Positions 50,508-59,788 are shown, counted from the stretch's first letter. The stretch is DNA of 64,000 nucleotides from CAZSBB01 sp964605235 (GCA_964605235.1 CAZSBB010000011.1:68916-132915), one strand, 5' to 3'. Numbers and translations are program-made. Notes: generated by a model not told the origin, from the letters alone.

Positions 50508-51285
50508 GAACGCGCTCCTGGCCGATGGTTCCGCAGCAGGCCCGGGGTTCGGGGGTGCGGGCGCCTGGTCCGGGTGTCGCCAGACGCCGCCCATCGTGCA
50601 GGCAGAGCACTTGATCGACCTGCTCGTCCAGTCGGCCGTGATCGTGGGTGGCGACAATCACGCTGCGCCCTTCGGTGCGCAACTGCGCCAGGGTCTGCTG
50701 AAAAATCCGGCGGGTGTCGATATCCACGGCATTGAGCGGCTCATCGAACAACAGCAGTTGCGCTTGCTGCACCAATGCCCGCGCCAGCAAGGTGCGCTGC
50801 TGCTGCCCCCCGGACAGTTCCCCGATCTGCCGTCGCGCAAGGTGGGCGATGCCCAGCCGATCCAGTGCGTGCTGGACAATCTGCTCGTCGGCGGCCGTCG
50901 GGCGGCGTAACCAACCCAGATGCACGAAGCGGCCCGACAGCGCCAGCCGGCGCACATCAATGGGGAAACTCCAGTCCAACTCGCTGAGCTGGGCGAGGTA
51001 CGCCACCCGATGATGGCACGCGCCCGCCGCTCGCCCATGAATCTGAATGCTGCCCTGCTGCGGCGTGATCAGTCCCGCCAGCGCTTTGAGCAGGGTGCTC
51101 TTGCCTGAACCGTTGGCTCCAACCAGCATGAGTTGCTGACCCGCCGGCAGGTGCAGATGGTCAAGCACCAGCGCCGGCCGGGCGAAGCCGGGATAGGTAA
51201 TGCATAAGTCGCGGAGGGATACCGCCGGCGCGCCCTCCACCGCCGGCACATGAGCGCGGCCGCTGTAACCCAGATGCCAGCTCAT
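50491..51285 (-). CDS. znuC: Metal ABC transporter ATPase (ZnuC/MntA-like)
   Basis: A 264-residue cytosolic ATPase: Walker A LVGANGSGKSTLLKALAG, signature QIGELSGGQQQRTLLAR, Walker B AQLLLFDEPLNAVDID, and the H-loop VIVATHDHGRLD. It begins at ATG 51285, overlapping by 4 bases (ATGA) the stop of the binding-protein gene, and its end overlaps the permease start, so the three are a tightly coupled operon. Normal family length. Confidence 0.92.
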   Translation of the reverse strand: MSWHLGYSGRAHVPAVEGAPAVSLRDLCITYPGFARPALVLDHLHLPAGQQLMLVGANGSGKSTLLKALAGLITPQQGSIQIHGRAAGACHHRVAYLAQLSELDWSFPIDVRRLALSGRFVHLGWLRRPTAADEQIVQHALDRLGIAHLARRQIGELSGGQQQRTLLARALVQQAQLLLFDEPLNAVDIDTRRIFQQTLAQLRTEGRSVIVATHDHGRLDEQVDQVLCLHDGRRLATPGPGARTPEPRACCGTIGQERVHDASA

Positions 51286-52259
51286 TGCGGGCTCAGGGCT
51301 TTGACGATGGCGGTTACGTTGGCGCGCATCATGCCCACATAGCTGGCGCCGGGACTGTCCGGCTCGCCCAGCGCGTCGGTGTACAGCGTGGTGACAAAAC
51401 GCACCTTGGCTTCCCGGGCGATCTGCTCCATCAACTGCGGGTTGTGCATGTTTTCGGTGAACACCGCCGGCACACCGCTGCGCCGGATTTCCTGCACCAC
51501 CTTGGCGACCTGCCGCGCCGAGGGGTCCGCAGCTTCGGTGGTCAGCGAGCCGAGCACGGTGGCGGCAACCTTGAAGTCGTACCGCTGCGCGAAGTAGCCC
51601 AGCGAGTCATGCGTGGTCACCAGCAGCCGACGGGCAACGGGCACCTGCGCCACCTGCTGTACGATCCAGGCGTCCAGTTCCTCCAGTTCGCGCAGGTACT
51701 TTTGGGCGTTGGCTTGGTACTGGGCGGCCCCCGCCGGATCGTAACTCGCCAGCGCCTGGGCGATGTTGCGGGTCATGATCATCACGTTGTGTACGTCCTG
51801 CCAGCAATGCGGGTCCACGTCCTCATGGTGGTGGTGGTGGTGGTCCGAGTCTTTGGCGGAGGACTCGGGGGATTCCGACTCGTTGGCGTGGCGCGGCTTT
51901 ACGCCGGTGCTGGCGCAGACGCGCTGGGCGTGCGTGCCGGAGGATTGGTAGAGCTTGTCCAGCCATGTTTCAAAGCCCAGCCCGTTTTCAAACAGCAGGG
52001 CGGCTTCCGCCAGCGCCTTGGCGTCGCCGGGGGTCGGCTCATAGGTGTGGGCGTCGCCGCCGGGGCCCACCAGCACGCGCAGTTGCACCCGCGATCCCGC
52101 CACCTTGGCCACCACATCCGCCAGAATGCTGTGGGTGACCACCGCTGTCGGGGCGTTGGCGGTCGCGGCGGCGCTGACGGTCGTACTCACGAACCATCCG
52201 ACCATTCCCATCAACAGAGCCAAGCTGGTTCGAGACCTCAACCTCTGGTGCATGGACAT
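51282..52259 (-). CDS. znuA: Periplasmic zinc/manganese-binding protein (ZnuA-like)
   Basis: A 325-residue substrate-binding protein with a signal peptide (LALLMGMVGWFVSTTVSAAA). The family layout is clear: VVTHSILADVVAKVAGSRVQ, VGPGGDAHTYEPTPGDAKAL, a His-rich loop DSDHHHHHHEDVDPHCW (typical of zinc proteins), VTTHDSLGYFAQRYDFKV and the closing YVGMMRANVTAIVKAL. It delivers metal to the permease. Start ATG 52259 has TGGAGG 7 bases upstream. A Fur-type operator lies just upstream, so expression likely rises under metal starvation. Confidence 0.92.
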   Translation of the reverse strand: MSMHQRLRSRTSLALLMGMVGWFVSTTVSAAATANAPTAVVTHSILADVVAKVAGSRVQLRVLVGPGGDAHTYEPTPGDAKALAEAALLFENGLGFETWLDKLYQSSGTHAQRVCASTGVKPRHANESESPESSAKDSDHHHHHHEDVDPHCWQDVHNVMIMTRNIAQALASYDPAGAAQYQANAQKYLRELEELDAWIVQQVAQVPVARRLLVTTHDSLGYFAQRYDFKVAATVLGSLTTEAADPSARQVAKVVQEIRRSGVPAVFTENMHNPQLMEQIAREAKVRFVTTLYTDALGEPDSPGASYVGMMRANVTAIVKALSPQ

Positions 52260-52298
52260 TGATCGACCTCCAAGGGAGCGGATGGGGAGCCACATATC

Positions 52299-52318
52299 GA
52301 TAACGATATATTATTATC
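52299..52318. promoter_or_regulatory. Fur/Zur-type operator upstream of znuABC
   Basis: gataacgatatattattatc, close to the Fur box gataatgataatcattatc, lies 40 bases upstream of the znuA start. The flanks are also AT-rich (atatcgataacgata). The regulator could be Fur, Zur or Mur; none is encoded in the window. Confidence 0.6.
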
Positions 52319-52526
52319 AATTATTGTCAAGCGTCTTCCGTTCCCGGGGTTCTCTGCTCGCCTGGTTGAACAGGGGCAATCGCATTGACGCTCTTGCGGT
52401 TGAAAAAGTGACCTGGCGACGAGCAGTCGACGTTCTGACGGCGTCCCGGTTGACGATCAGGCCGGTCGCAGTAGACTACGTGTAATTACCCGATACGAGA
52501 AATACCGCCATTCCCGGAGCTGTTTC

Positions 52527-55037
52527 ATGCACCGCTTCAACGGGTCCTACGCTGGTGAGAATCTGCACAAGCTGGCGTTTCCGCTCGGCGGCATCGGGGC
52601 GGGGATGATCTGTCTGGAGGGCGCCGGGGCGTTCTCGCATGTGTCGCTGCGGCATAAGCCGGAGGTGTTTCACGAGCCGCAGCTTTTTGCCGCGGTGCAC
52701 TGGCGCGACGAAACGCCGGGCGCCGGCAGCTCCCCCGGCTCCCCCGGCTCCCCCGGATCGGTGCTGTCGCGCGTGCTCGAAGGACAGGTCCCGCGCTGGA
52801 AAATCTTTGGCGGCACGTACACCGGCAACGGCTTGACCCATCGCACCTATGGCTTGCCGCGTTGTCATGCCCAAAGCTTCACCGCACGGATGCCCTTCGC
52901 CGAGGTGCGCCTGCAGGACCCGGCGCTCGGGCTGGAAGCCAGGCTCACCGGCTGGAGTCCGTTCATTCCCACCGACAGCGCCGCTTCGAGCCTGCCGATG
53001 GCGGCAGTCGAGTATGAACTGATCAATCAGAATCCCACCGCCCGCACGGGCGTCTTCTCCTTCCACAGCGCCAACTTCCTGCGCGCTCCGCGCAAGGAAG
53101 CTCCCAGGCAGGAAGTGCGCCGATTGGAGCGCGGCTTCATCTTGCGTCAGCCGGGCAGCTCCGACCTGCCGCATGAGGAAGCAGCGCTGGCGGTGCAGGT
53201 GCTCCACGAGCAGGTGAACGTCGACGCCGCCTGGTTCCGCGGCCAATGGTTTGATGCGCTGACCACCGTGTGGAACCACATCGCCGCCGGCGCTGCACCC
53301 GACCAGCCTCCGCCCACCACCGGCCCGGCGAGCCCCGGCGCCAGCGTCTACGTGCCCTTCCAACTCGACCCTGGCCAAAGCGTCACCATTCCCGTCCTGT
53401 TCTGCTGGTATGTGCCGCACACCGACCACCGCTACGGCACGGAGGAAAAACCTGCCCAGAGCGCCTGCAGCAGTGGCGCGTGCGCTTGCAGCAACGAGCC
53501 CCCCAAAGAGAAGTATCGCCCGTGGTACGCCCGCCAGTATGCCGGCATTGATGCGGTGGCGGAGCACTGGCGCACGCATTACGCCGACCTGCGCAAACGC
53601 AGTGCGATCTTCACCGACTGCTTTTATGACACCACGCTGCCCGCCGAGGTGGTCGAAGCCGTCGCCGCCAACCTGACGATCCTCAAAACCCCCACGGTGC
53701 TGCGGCAACACGACGGCCGGCTGTGGTGCTGGGAAGGTTGCGGGGACGCCAATGGTTGCTGTTCGGGCAGTTGCACGCATGTGTGGAACTATGCGCAAGC
53801 GCTGCCGCACCTGTTTGCGGACCTGGAGCGCACGCTGCGCGAAACGGAGTTTCACGAAGCGCAGAATGACGCCGGCAAGCAGGCATTTCGCGCCTCGCTG
53901 CCGATCCGCACCACCGCCAACTTCGACGCCCACGCCGCCGCCGACGGGCAATTGGGCGGCATCATGAAGGTCCACCGCGATTGGCGCATCGCCGGCGACA
54001 CCGCGTGGCTGCGGCGCCTCTGGCCGGCGGTGCGGCGCAGCATGGATTACTGCATTTCCGCGTGGGATCCTGACCACGAAGGCGTCCTCAAGGAGCCGCA
54101 CCACAACACCTACGACATCGAGTTCTGGGGCCCCGACGGCATGTGCAGCAGCTTCTATCTCGGTGCGCTGCAGGCGATGATCCACATGGGAACCGCACTG
54201 CAGCAGGATGTCTCGCGCTATCAGGCCCTGTTCACACGCGGCCAAAAATATCTGCACGAACAGCTCTACAACGGCGAGTATTTCCAGCAGCAGGTGCGCT
54301 GGCAAGACCTGCACGCCGACGCGACGCAGTTCGCTCCGCTGATCGGCGGAGATGGCAATGATGTGCCCGAAGCCCTGACGCTGATGGAAAAGGAAGGCCC
54401 GAAATACCAATACGGCTCCGGCTGCCTGAGCGACGGCGTGCTGGGGGCGTGGATGGCGCAGGTCTGCGGCGTGGGCGAGGTGCTCGACGGCGACAAGATC
54501 GTCAGCCACCTGCGCGCGGTGCATCGGCATAACCTCAAGCATGATCTCACGGCGCACGCCAACCCGCAGCGGCCGGGCTTTGCCGTGGGCGCTGAGGGCG
54601 GGTTGCTGCTCTGCACCTGGCCGCGCGGCGGGAAGCCGGCGCTCCCGTTTGTGTACAGCGATGAAGTGTGGACCGGCATCGAATATCAGGTGGCCGCCCA
54701 TCTGCTGCGCGTCGGCTGCGTGGAGGAAGGTCTGGAGATTGTGCGCGTCGCGCGCCAACGCTACGACGGCCGGGACCGCAATCCGTTCAACGAATACGAA
54801 TGCGGCCACTGGTACGCCCGCGCCATGTCCTCCTACGCGCTGCTCGAAGGACTCAGCGGCGCACGCTATGACGCGGTGACGAAAACGCTGACCCTCCAGC
54901 CGACCTTACCGGGCGACTTCCGCGCGTTCCTGAGCACCGCCACCGGCTTCGGCACCGTCGGCGTGCACGCGGGTAAGCCGTTTATCGAGGTAAAGTACGG
55001 GCGCATCGATGTGGCGCAGCTGGAACTGCAAGCGTGA
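52527..55037 (+). CDS. GH116-family (GBA2-like) beta-glucosidase
   Basis: An 836-residue glycoside hydrolase. The N-terminal GBA2-type beta-sandwich is recognised from NLHKLAFPLGGIGAGMICLE and FSHVSLRHKPEV, and the C-terminal (alpha/alpha)6 barrel from CTHVWNYAQALPHLFADLER, DGQLGGIMKVHRDWRIAGDT, HHNTYDIEFWGPDG and GSGCLSDGVLGAWMAQVCGV. It should release glucose or related sugars from glycosides. A Ser-Pro-Gly run (SPGSPGSPGS, about residue 70) is a local tandem repeat. No signal peptide, so it appears cytosolic. The stop is overlapped by the start of a LacI regulator gene, which probably controls it. Confidence 0.82.
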   Translation: MHRFNGSYAGENLHKLAFPLGGIGAGMICLEGAGAFSHVSLRHKPEVFHEPQLFAAVHWRDETPGAGSSPGSPGSPGSVLSRVLEGQVPRWKIFGGTYTGNGLTHRTYGLPRCHAQSFTARMPFAEVRLQDPALGLEARLTGWSPFIPTDSAASSLPMAAVEYELINQNPTARTGVFSFHSANFLRAPRKEAPRQEVRRLERGFILRQPGSSDLPHEEAALAVQVLHEQVNVDAAWFRGQWFDALTTVWNHIAAGAAPDQPPPTTGPASPGASVYVPFQLDPGQSVTIPVLFCWYVPHTDHRYGTEEKPAQSACSSGACACSNEPPKEKYRPWYARQYAGIDAVAEHWRTHYADLRKRSAIFTDCFYDTTLPAEVVEAVAANLTILKTPTVLRQHDGRLWCWEGCGDANGCCSGSCTHVWNYAQALPHLFADLERTLRETEFHEAQNDAGKQAFRASLPIRTTANFDAHAAADGQLGGIMKVHRDWRIAGDTAWLRRLWPAVRRSMDYCISAWDPDHEGVLKEPHHNTYDIEFWGPDGMCSSFYLGALQAMIHMGTALQQDVSRYQALFTRGQKYLHEQLYNGEYFQQQVRWQDLHADATQFAPLIGGDGNDVPEALTLMEKEGPKYQYGSGCLSDGVLGAWMAQVCGVGEVLDGDKIVSHLRAVHRHNLKHDLTAHANPQRPGFAVGAEGGLLLCTWPRGGKPALPFVYSDEVWTGIEYQVAAHLLRVGCVEEGLEIVRVARQRYDGRDRNPFNEYECGHWYARAMSSYALLEGLSGARYDAVTKTLTLQPTLPGDFRAFLSTATGFGTVGVHAGKPFIEVKYGRIDVAQLELQA

Positions 55038-56158
55038 TTTCATCACTGGAACTGGCGCGAAGGTGTGGCGTATCGCAGGCGACGGTCGATCGCGCGCTGC
55101 ACAATCGCCCCGGCATCAGTCGCGCCACGCGGGACCGCATCCGGCGCGAAGCCGAGCGCCATGGCTACCTGCCCAACCCGGCCGCCAATGAAATCCTGCG
55201 CGGCGACCGCCGGGTGATCGGCGCCGTGCTGCCCACCTTCAGCCAGGTTTTCTTCATGGACCTCATGGCGGCGCTGGGGCGGGCGCTGCAGCCGTATGGC
55301 CAGCGCGTGTTCCTCTCCCCGGTGGAGCAGGCGCGCGACTTCGCCCCCGCGCTGGCGGAGTTTGCCGCGCGGCGGGTCAAGGCGCTGGTGGTGGTGCCGC
55401 CGGATGAAACCGTGGAGGTCCCCGCCGCCATCGCCGCCGCGGTGCCGGTGCTGTCGCTGATCAGTCCCTGCCGCGGCGCGGGCGTGCGCTTCATCACGCC
55501 CGATGAACTGCAAGCCGGCGAAGTGGGCACGCGCTATCTGCTGGAGCAAGGGCATTGCCGCATCGCCCATGTCACCTACAGTCGCCGGAGTCACGCCATC
55601 GAGCAGCGCGCCCTCGGCTACACGCGCACCATGCAGGCGCAACGCCTGCAGCCGCTGGTGCTGCGCGGCGTAAGCGATGCCGAGTTGCTGACCGCCATTG
55701 CTGAACATCATCTGACCGCGCTGTTCTGCCACAACGACAAGCTGGCGGCCCGCACGCTCAAACTGCTGCACACGGCCGGCATCGCCACGCCCGGCGCGGC
55801 GGGGATGGCGGAACAGAAAAAGGTGTCAGACACCTTATTGACGAGCCCCTCGCGTGAGCAAGGGGTGGCGGCGCAGCCGCCGCGCCATGGCGAAGGAAAG
55901 GCCACCCCTCCCTCACGGTCGGGGCTCGTTGGGCGAGCGTCAGCGCTACCCCTGGAACTTCCGGGGCCGGTGTCAGTGCTGGGGGTGGACCACACGCCGA
56001 CCTTGCGCGAACTGTGGCCGGAGCTGACGACGTTGGCCTACCCGTTGGACAGCCTGGCGGCGCACGCAGCGGCGCTCATCAACGACCAGCCGCATCCGCC
56101 CGCCATCGGCCCTTACGCGGTCCAGCCGCGCGCCAGCGTGGGGCGTTGGCGGCCATGA
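55034..56158 (+). CDS. LacI-family regulator carrying an in-frame repeat insertion
   Basis: A 374-residue repressor. The DNA-binding helix-turn-helix is SLELARRCGVSQATVDRALH, followed by the hinge NPAANEILRG and the periplasmic-binding-like core. Near residue 255 the core is interrupted (GIATPG, then AAGMAEQKKVSDTLLTSPSR) by about 59 residues encoded by a palindromic repeat, after which the fold resumes (VSVLGVDHTPTLRELWPELT). The reading frame is kept, but the insertion lies in the effector domain and may abolish sensing. The start GTG 55034 overlaps the glucosidase stop (GTGA). Its probable target is the glucosidase gene. Confidence 0.85.
   Translation: MISSLELARRCGVSQATVDRALHNRPGISRATRDRIRREAERHGYLPNPAANEILRGDRRVIGAVLPTFSQVFFMDLMAALGRALQPYGQRVFLSPVEQARDFAPALAEFAARRVKALVVVPPDETVEVPAAIAAAVPVLSLISPCRGAGVRFITPDELQAGEVGTRYLLEQGHCRIAHVTYSRRSHAIEQRALGYTRTMQAQRLQPLVLRGVSDAELLTAIAEHHLTALFCHNDKLAARTLKLLHTAGIATPGAAGMAEQKKVSDTLLTSPSREQGVAAQPPRHGEGKATPPSRSGLVGRASALPLELPGPVSVLGVDHTPTLRELWPELTTLAYPLDSLAAHAAALINDQPHPPAIGPYAVQPRASVGRWRP
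55820..55929. repeat. Palindromic insertion element inside the LacI gene
   Basis: A hairpin aaggtgtcagacacctt (55820-55836) is followed by an 89-base inverted repeat (55841-55929) with 28-base arms, acgagcccctcgcgtgagca... and its partner, matching at 23 of 28 positions. It is translated in frame. Confidence 0.75.
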
Positions 56159-56193
56159 TCCTCCCGGCGGCGGCGCATGGACCAGCCCGCCCA

Positions 56194-56219
56194 CAAAAAA
56201 ACCCCGCGAATTGCGGGGA
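56194..56219 (-). terminator. Rho-independent terminator for the tRNA-Lys transcript
   Basis: Minus strand: stem ccccgc aatt gcgggg followed by seven T, 48 bases beyond the tRNA 3' end. It may also slow LacI transcripts on the plus strand. Confidence 0.8.
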
Positions 56220-56266
56220 TTTACTGGTGGGTGCGGCAGCATGCGCGATGCCGAATGCTTTCCGAA

Positions 56267-56339
<73 letters not shown>

Positions 56340-56501
56340 CCTGCCGAAGCAGTTTACCGCAGAATCCGTAGAACCCGCAGCAGGAAAGAAAGTTTAGTCA
56401 TGGCCGGGGGGCTGTCAAGCAGTGGGGCTTGCAGGAACCGGGCGCGACGTTATACTGCGCGGCTCGGTTTCCATCTGGTGGTGGGCCAGGAGAATATTGA
56501 C

Positions 56502-56714
56502 ATGTCCAAGCTCAAGACGCATAAAGGTCTGCTCAAACGGGTCCGTGTGACCGGCAAGGGCAAGGTCAAGTTTCGCCGCGCCGGCAAAGGCCACCTGTTG
56601 AGCCACAAGTCCGGCGAAAAGAAGCAGGACCTGCGGCAGTCCACCATGCTCAAGCGCGGCGATCTCAAGCGCATCAGCAAGATGCTCCATCGCCCGTTGA
56701 CCCCCAGCGAGTAA
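56502..56714 (+). CDS. rpmI: Ribosomal protein bL35
   Basis: A 70-residue basic protein of the large ribosomal subunit. The family sequence is evident (MSKLKTHKGLLKRVRVTGKG, GHLLSHKSGEKK, then RGDLKRISKML). Start ATG 56502 with AGGAG nine bases upstream. It is followed 131 bases later by rplT. In most bacteria infC lies directly upstream; here it is absent and a tRNA gene points the other way, so the pair has been separated from infC. Confidence 0.95.
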   Translation: MSKLKTHKGLLKRVRVTGKGKVKFRRAGKGHLLSHKSGEKKQDLRQSTMLKRGDLKRISKMLHRPLTPSE

Positions 56715-56845
56715 AAACAGCTCGCTGCTGCGGCGCAAGCCGCCCGCGACCGGCGCCAGCGGGGTGGCCGGTTGCATGAATACGCCTGCCGGGTTTCAAG
56801 CGTCGTCCTTTGACGACCCCCGTGGCCGGCCCAAGGAGCGCTCCC

Positions 56846-57223
56846 ATGCCTCGTGCCCGCAAAGGCGCCGCTCGGCGTCAAGCCAAAGTTCGTTGGTTCA
56901 AAGCTGCCAAAGGTAATCGCGGCAATCGCAGCCGCTGCTGGCGCAAGGTGCGCGAAGCCGTCCTCCGGGCCGGCCGGTATCGCACCCGCGACCGCCGCCT
57001 GCTCAAGCGCGAGTACCGCGCCCTGTGGATCGTTCGCCTCAATGCCGCCGCCCGGGCGCATGACATGAGCTACAGCCAGTTCATCGCGGGGCTCAAGGCG
57101 GCGAACATCACCCTCAACCGCAAGATGCTCAGCGAAATCGCCATCGCCGACGACGCCACGTTCGCCAAACTGGTGGACCTGGCCCGCACCGCCCTGGCGC
57201 AGACGCAAGCCGCCGCGGCCTGA
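56846..57223 (+). CDS. rplT: Ribosomal protein bL20
   Basis: A 125-residue 23S rRNA-binding assembly protein: MPRARKGAARRQAKVRWFKA, RYRTRDRRLLKREYRALWIV, MSYSQFIAGLKAANITLNRK and MLSEIAI. It is slightly longer than usual (about 118) through an Ala/Gln tail. Start ATG 56846 (AAGGAG 8 bases upstream). It closes the rpmI-rplT transcript, ended by a hairpin at 57263-57295. In other bacteria L20 represses its own operon; no leader structure was evident here. Confidence 0.95.
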   Translation: MPRARKGAARRQAKVRWFKAAKGNRGNRSRCWRKVREAVLRAGRYRTRDRRLLKREYRALWIVRLNAAARAHDMSYSQFIAGLKAANITLNRKMLSEIAIADDATFAKLVDLARTALAQTQAAAA

Positions 57224-57262
57224 GCGGTCGATTCCGCACGCATTCAATCCTGAAATTCAAAG

Positions 57263-57295
57263 CAGCGCCAGTCGATGAGGCTCGGCGCTGTTTTT
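57263..57295 (+). terminator. Rho-independent terminator of rpmI-rplT
   Basis: Stem cagcgcc/ggcgctg with a 13-base loop followed by five T, 40 bases after the rplT stop. Confidence 0.8.
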
Positions 57296-57431
57296 ATTGC
57301 CGTTGCTCACGCATGTCGTGAAGGGTCTTCACCCCGGTCAAGGTGAAGGACGCTTCCACCGTCCCTCCGGGCCGGATGCGATGTGTGGCGATAGGCCGCT
57401 TGCTGTGGTAGTCGTTGCTGGTCCGGGGCGC

Positions 57432-57467
57432 AAAAAAGCAACCGCGCGCTGCACGCGTCGCGGTTGC
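57432..57467 (-). terminator. Rho-independent terminator of the PEP-CTERM gene
   Basis: Minus strand: stem gcaaccgcg/cgcggttgc with a T-run, 46 bases beyond the stop at 57513. It also faces the rplT terminator in this convergent region. Confidence 0.75.
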
Positions 57468-57512
57468 GGGTGGCGTTCAATTGTTGGAGCGAACGGGGAG
57501 TTCGCGGTCGGA

Positions 57513-58142
57513 TCATGCTTCCTGACGCCGGCGGCGGCGACCCAGCAGCAGCAGCGTGGCGGGGATCATCAGCGCCAGGCTGGCGGGTTCGGGCACGACC
57601 ACGGCAACGCCTGAGTCATCTTGCTTGCCGATGCCAACGGATTGGAATTTGGCGGCCGCGTAGTAGCCGTGCTTGTCGGTGGGGATCAGGTCGAACAGGT
57701 CAAAGCCGGCGAAGATCGGATTGACGCTGGTGAACAGCAGGGTCAGCGTGTCGCCCAGTTGCAGGCCATCGCCCTGATTGAGTTTGACGGCGTGGCTCAG
57801 ATATTCAAACTCATTGGCGCCGGCGCCCGGCAGCTTGTCATCGAGGGTGATGTTCCAGTTGCCGTCGGTTTCCGCGCCGACCACGGATGCGGTCGCCTGG
57901 TCGTTGGGGATCTGGATGCCGAAGTAGGTGATCTGATTGCGATCGCCGGCGTTGACAGCAGTGTTGGTCAAGGCGACCTTCAGTTGATTGGGGGACACGA
58001 TGTCCACCTGCAACTGCGCGGTCAGCGGCAGATTCAGGTCGGAACTGAAGCCGACCAGTTCATAGGTGGCAGCGGCACTGACGCGCACCAGGGTCAGGGT
58101 CAGGACGACGGTCAGGATGGCCCAGAGTGATCGCGCTCGCAT
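57513..58142 (-). CDS. PEP-CTERM sorted secreted protein
   Basis: A 209-residue protein with a Sec signal peptide (MRARSLWAILTVVLTLTLVR, cleavage after VSAAA) and a C-terminal sorting signal VPEPASLALMIPATLLLLGR followed by Arg-rich RRRRQEA, the PEP-CTERM layout read by an exosortase. The mature domain is beta-rich without cysteines and lacks a recognised family. It is probably exported and anchored in the envelope or matrix. No exosortase gene is in the window. The two TPR genes upstream are transcribed in the same direction. Confidence 0.8.
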   Translation of the reverse strand: MRARSLWAILTVVLTLTLVRVSAAATYELVGFSSDLNLPLTAQLQVDIVSPNQLKVALTNTAVNAGDRNQITYFGIQIPNDQATASVVGAETDGNWNITLDDKLPGAGANEFEYLSHAVKLNQGDGLQLGDTLTLLFTSVNPIFAGFDLFDLIPTDKHGYYAAAKFQSVGIGKQDDSGVAVVVPEPASLALMIPATLLLLGRRRRRQEA

Positions 58143-58516
58143 TTTCTGCTCCCAATGACCCGTTCAATGGAGGAAACGGCAGCCTGCCTGCCGTGCTGAG
58201 GGAAACAGACCCCCGGATCGGCCGGGAGCAAATCCAAGCGCGAAAAAACTTTCCGCTGGGTTGCGGGATGCCGGCTCCGGAGCAGGTGGAGCAGGCTGGT
58301 GAAGCTGGGCAAGGCTGCCCGTGGTGATAGCTCGGGGAAAGGTGAGGGAAAACAGCCGTTGCTGCCGCAGAGGACAAAAGTCCTGCGGAAATGATCGGGG
58401 GAGTTATCGAGGGAACGCGTTGCGAAATTCCTTCGGGAGCAGCCCGGCAATTCGCTGGGAAACATCCGGAGGAACTTCCGGAGGAACTACCGGGGAACCT
58501 TCCGGGGGCGGGGCGG
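58143..58516. other. 374-base intergenic region with 12-base repeats
   Basis: No supported gene. It contains four 12-base tandem units near aac(t)tccggagg at 58461-58508, immediately past the TPR gene stop, and probably the promoter of the PEP-CTERM gene near 58150-58330. Confidence 0.5.
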
Positions 58517-59788
58517 TCAGGACGCCAGCAGGCGGCTGGTGGATTCTTCCGCCAGACGACGGGCGGCGCGGTAGTTGGGATTGATGTCCAGTGCGGTCAG
58601 GGCGTGTTGGTCAGCCGCATCATGATCGCCCAGGGCGCGGGCACAGACGCCCAGGTGGTAATGCGCATCCGCCCGGCGGGGGTGGTCTTCGACCTGTTGG
58701 GTAAATGCCGCCTTGGCCTGGGCGAGCAATTCTTCCAGCGGGCCGGTGGGTGTGGTAGTGGCGGCAGGCCATGAGCCGCGCAGGCTGCGCTTGATGACCA
58801 GCCCCATCGCCGCCATCGGCCAAAGCTCGCAGAGCAGGGCGCGACGTTCGACATTGCTGCAGCGGCTCTGCAGGTGGCGTTGGGCGCGCCGCGCCAGATT
58901 CAGGCGACCTTCGACCAGCGCGCAGATGAGCAAACCCGCCCAGCCGGTCAGCGTGGCGCCGGGCTGTGGGATCAGGCGCGCCCACGCCCGGCCGGCGGTG
59001 GTGAACCGGCCGGCTTTGGTCATCAGCTCCGCGCTGCGCCGCTGGCAGGCGGTGGTCAGGCGTTGATCGTGACGGCGGGCGTGGTCGCAGCGCTCCAGCG
59101 CCAGGGCGTGTGCGCCTTGGCCGGCGGCGAGGTCGGCGGCTTCCAGCCACAGCCCGGCGTCATCGGCGTGGTCCGCCAGCAGCAGGCGGTACGCCTCCTC
59201 GGCATCACGCAGGCGATCGAGCCGTTGCAACTGCCGCGCGGCATACAGGCGCAGCACCGGGTCGGCTGGCAATTGCCCCAGCACTTCCAGGCCGGTCTGC
59301 GGGTCCAGCGTTTCCAGCAGCCGCGCCAGTTGCCGGGCGGCGCTGTGATTGCCCGGCTGCAAGCGCAGCACATGACGCCAGTGCGTCGCGCTGTCCTGGG
59401 CGCGCCCCAGCAGGTCGTACGCCTGCGCCAGCAACCGCTGGGGGCGCACGTCGTCGGGATAGTCGGTGGTCAGTTGTTCCAGCAGCGGCAAAGCGAGGTC
59501 CGGCTTCTGATCCTGCACCAGCGCCTGAGCGCGGCAGCACATCACCTCGGGACGCTTTTCCGCTTCCGGTTGATGCAGGCACAAGCTGTCGAGCGCCGCC
59601 AGCGCAGCCCGCGGCCGACCGCGCTGTTGCTCCACCTGCGCCTGCAGCAAACGGGCGTCGAGATGATCGGACGCCAGTTGCAGGGCTTGCCCCAGCGCCA
59701 CGGCGGCGGCCTCCCATTGCCCGGCGGACGCGGCGGCGACGGCGCGGGTGTAGTGTTCGTCGGCTTGCAGGCGATGGTTCAGGCTCAT
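58517..59788 (-). CDS. Tetratricopeptide repeat protein
   Basis: A 423-residue soluble protein composed of TPR-like helical pairs: RAVAAASAGQWEAAAVALGQ near the start, ALVQDQKPDLALPLLEQLTT, LAQAYDLLGRAQDSATHWRH, LERCDHARRHDQ and, at the end, HYHLGVCARALGDHDAADQH. Such repeats mediate protein contacts. No signal peptide or catalytic motif. It starts at ATG 59788 and overlaps the end of the next TPR gene by four bases (ATGA), so the two are translated together. Confidence 0.75.
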   Translation of the reverse strand: MSLNHRLQADEHYTRAVAAASAGQWEAAAVALGQALQLASDHLDARLLQAQVEQQRGRPRAALAALDSLCLHQPEAEKRPEVMCCRAQALVQDQKPDLALPLLEQLTTDYPDDVRPQRLLAQAYDLLGRAQDSATHWRHVLRLQPGNHSAARQLARLLETLDPQTGLEVLGQLPADPVLRLYAARQLQRLDRLRDAEEAYRLLLADHADDAGLWLEAADLAAGQGAHALALERCDHARRHDQRLTTACQRRSAELMTKAGRFTTAGRAWARLIPQPGATLTGWAGLLICALVEGRLNLARRAQRHLQSRCSNVERRALLCELWPMAAMGLVIKRSLRGSWPAATTTPTGPLEELLAQAKAAFTQQVEDHPRRADAHYHLGVCARALGDHDAADQHALTALDINPNYRAARRLAEESTSRLLAS

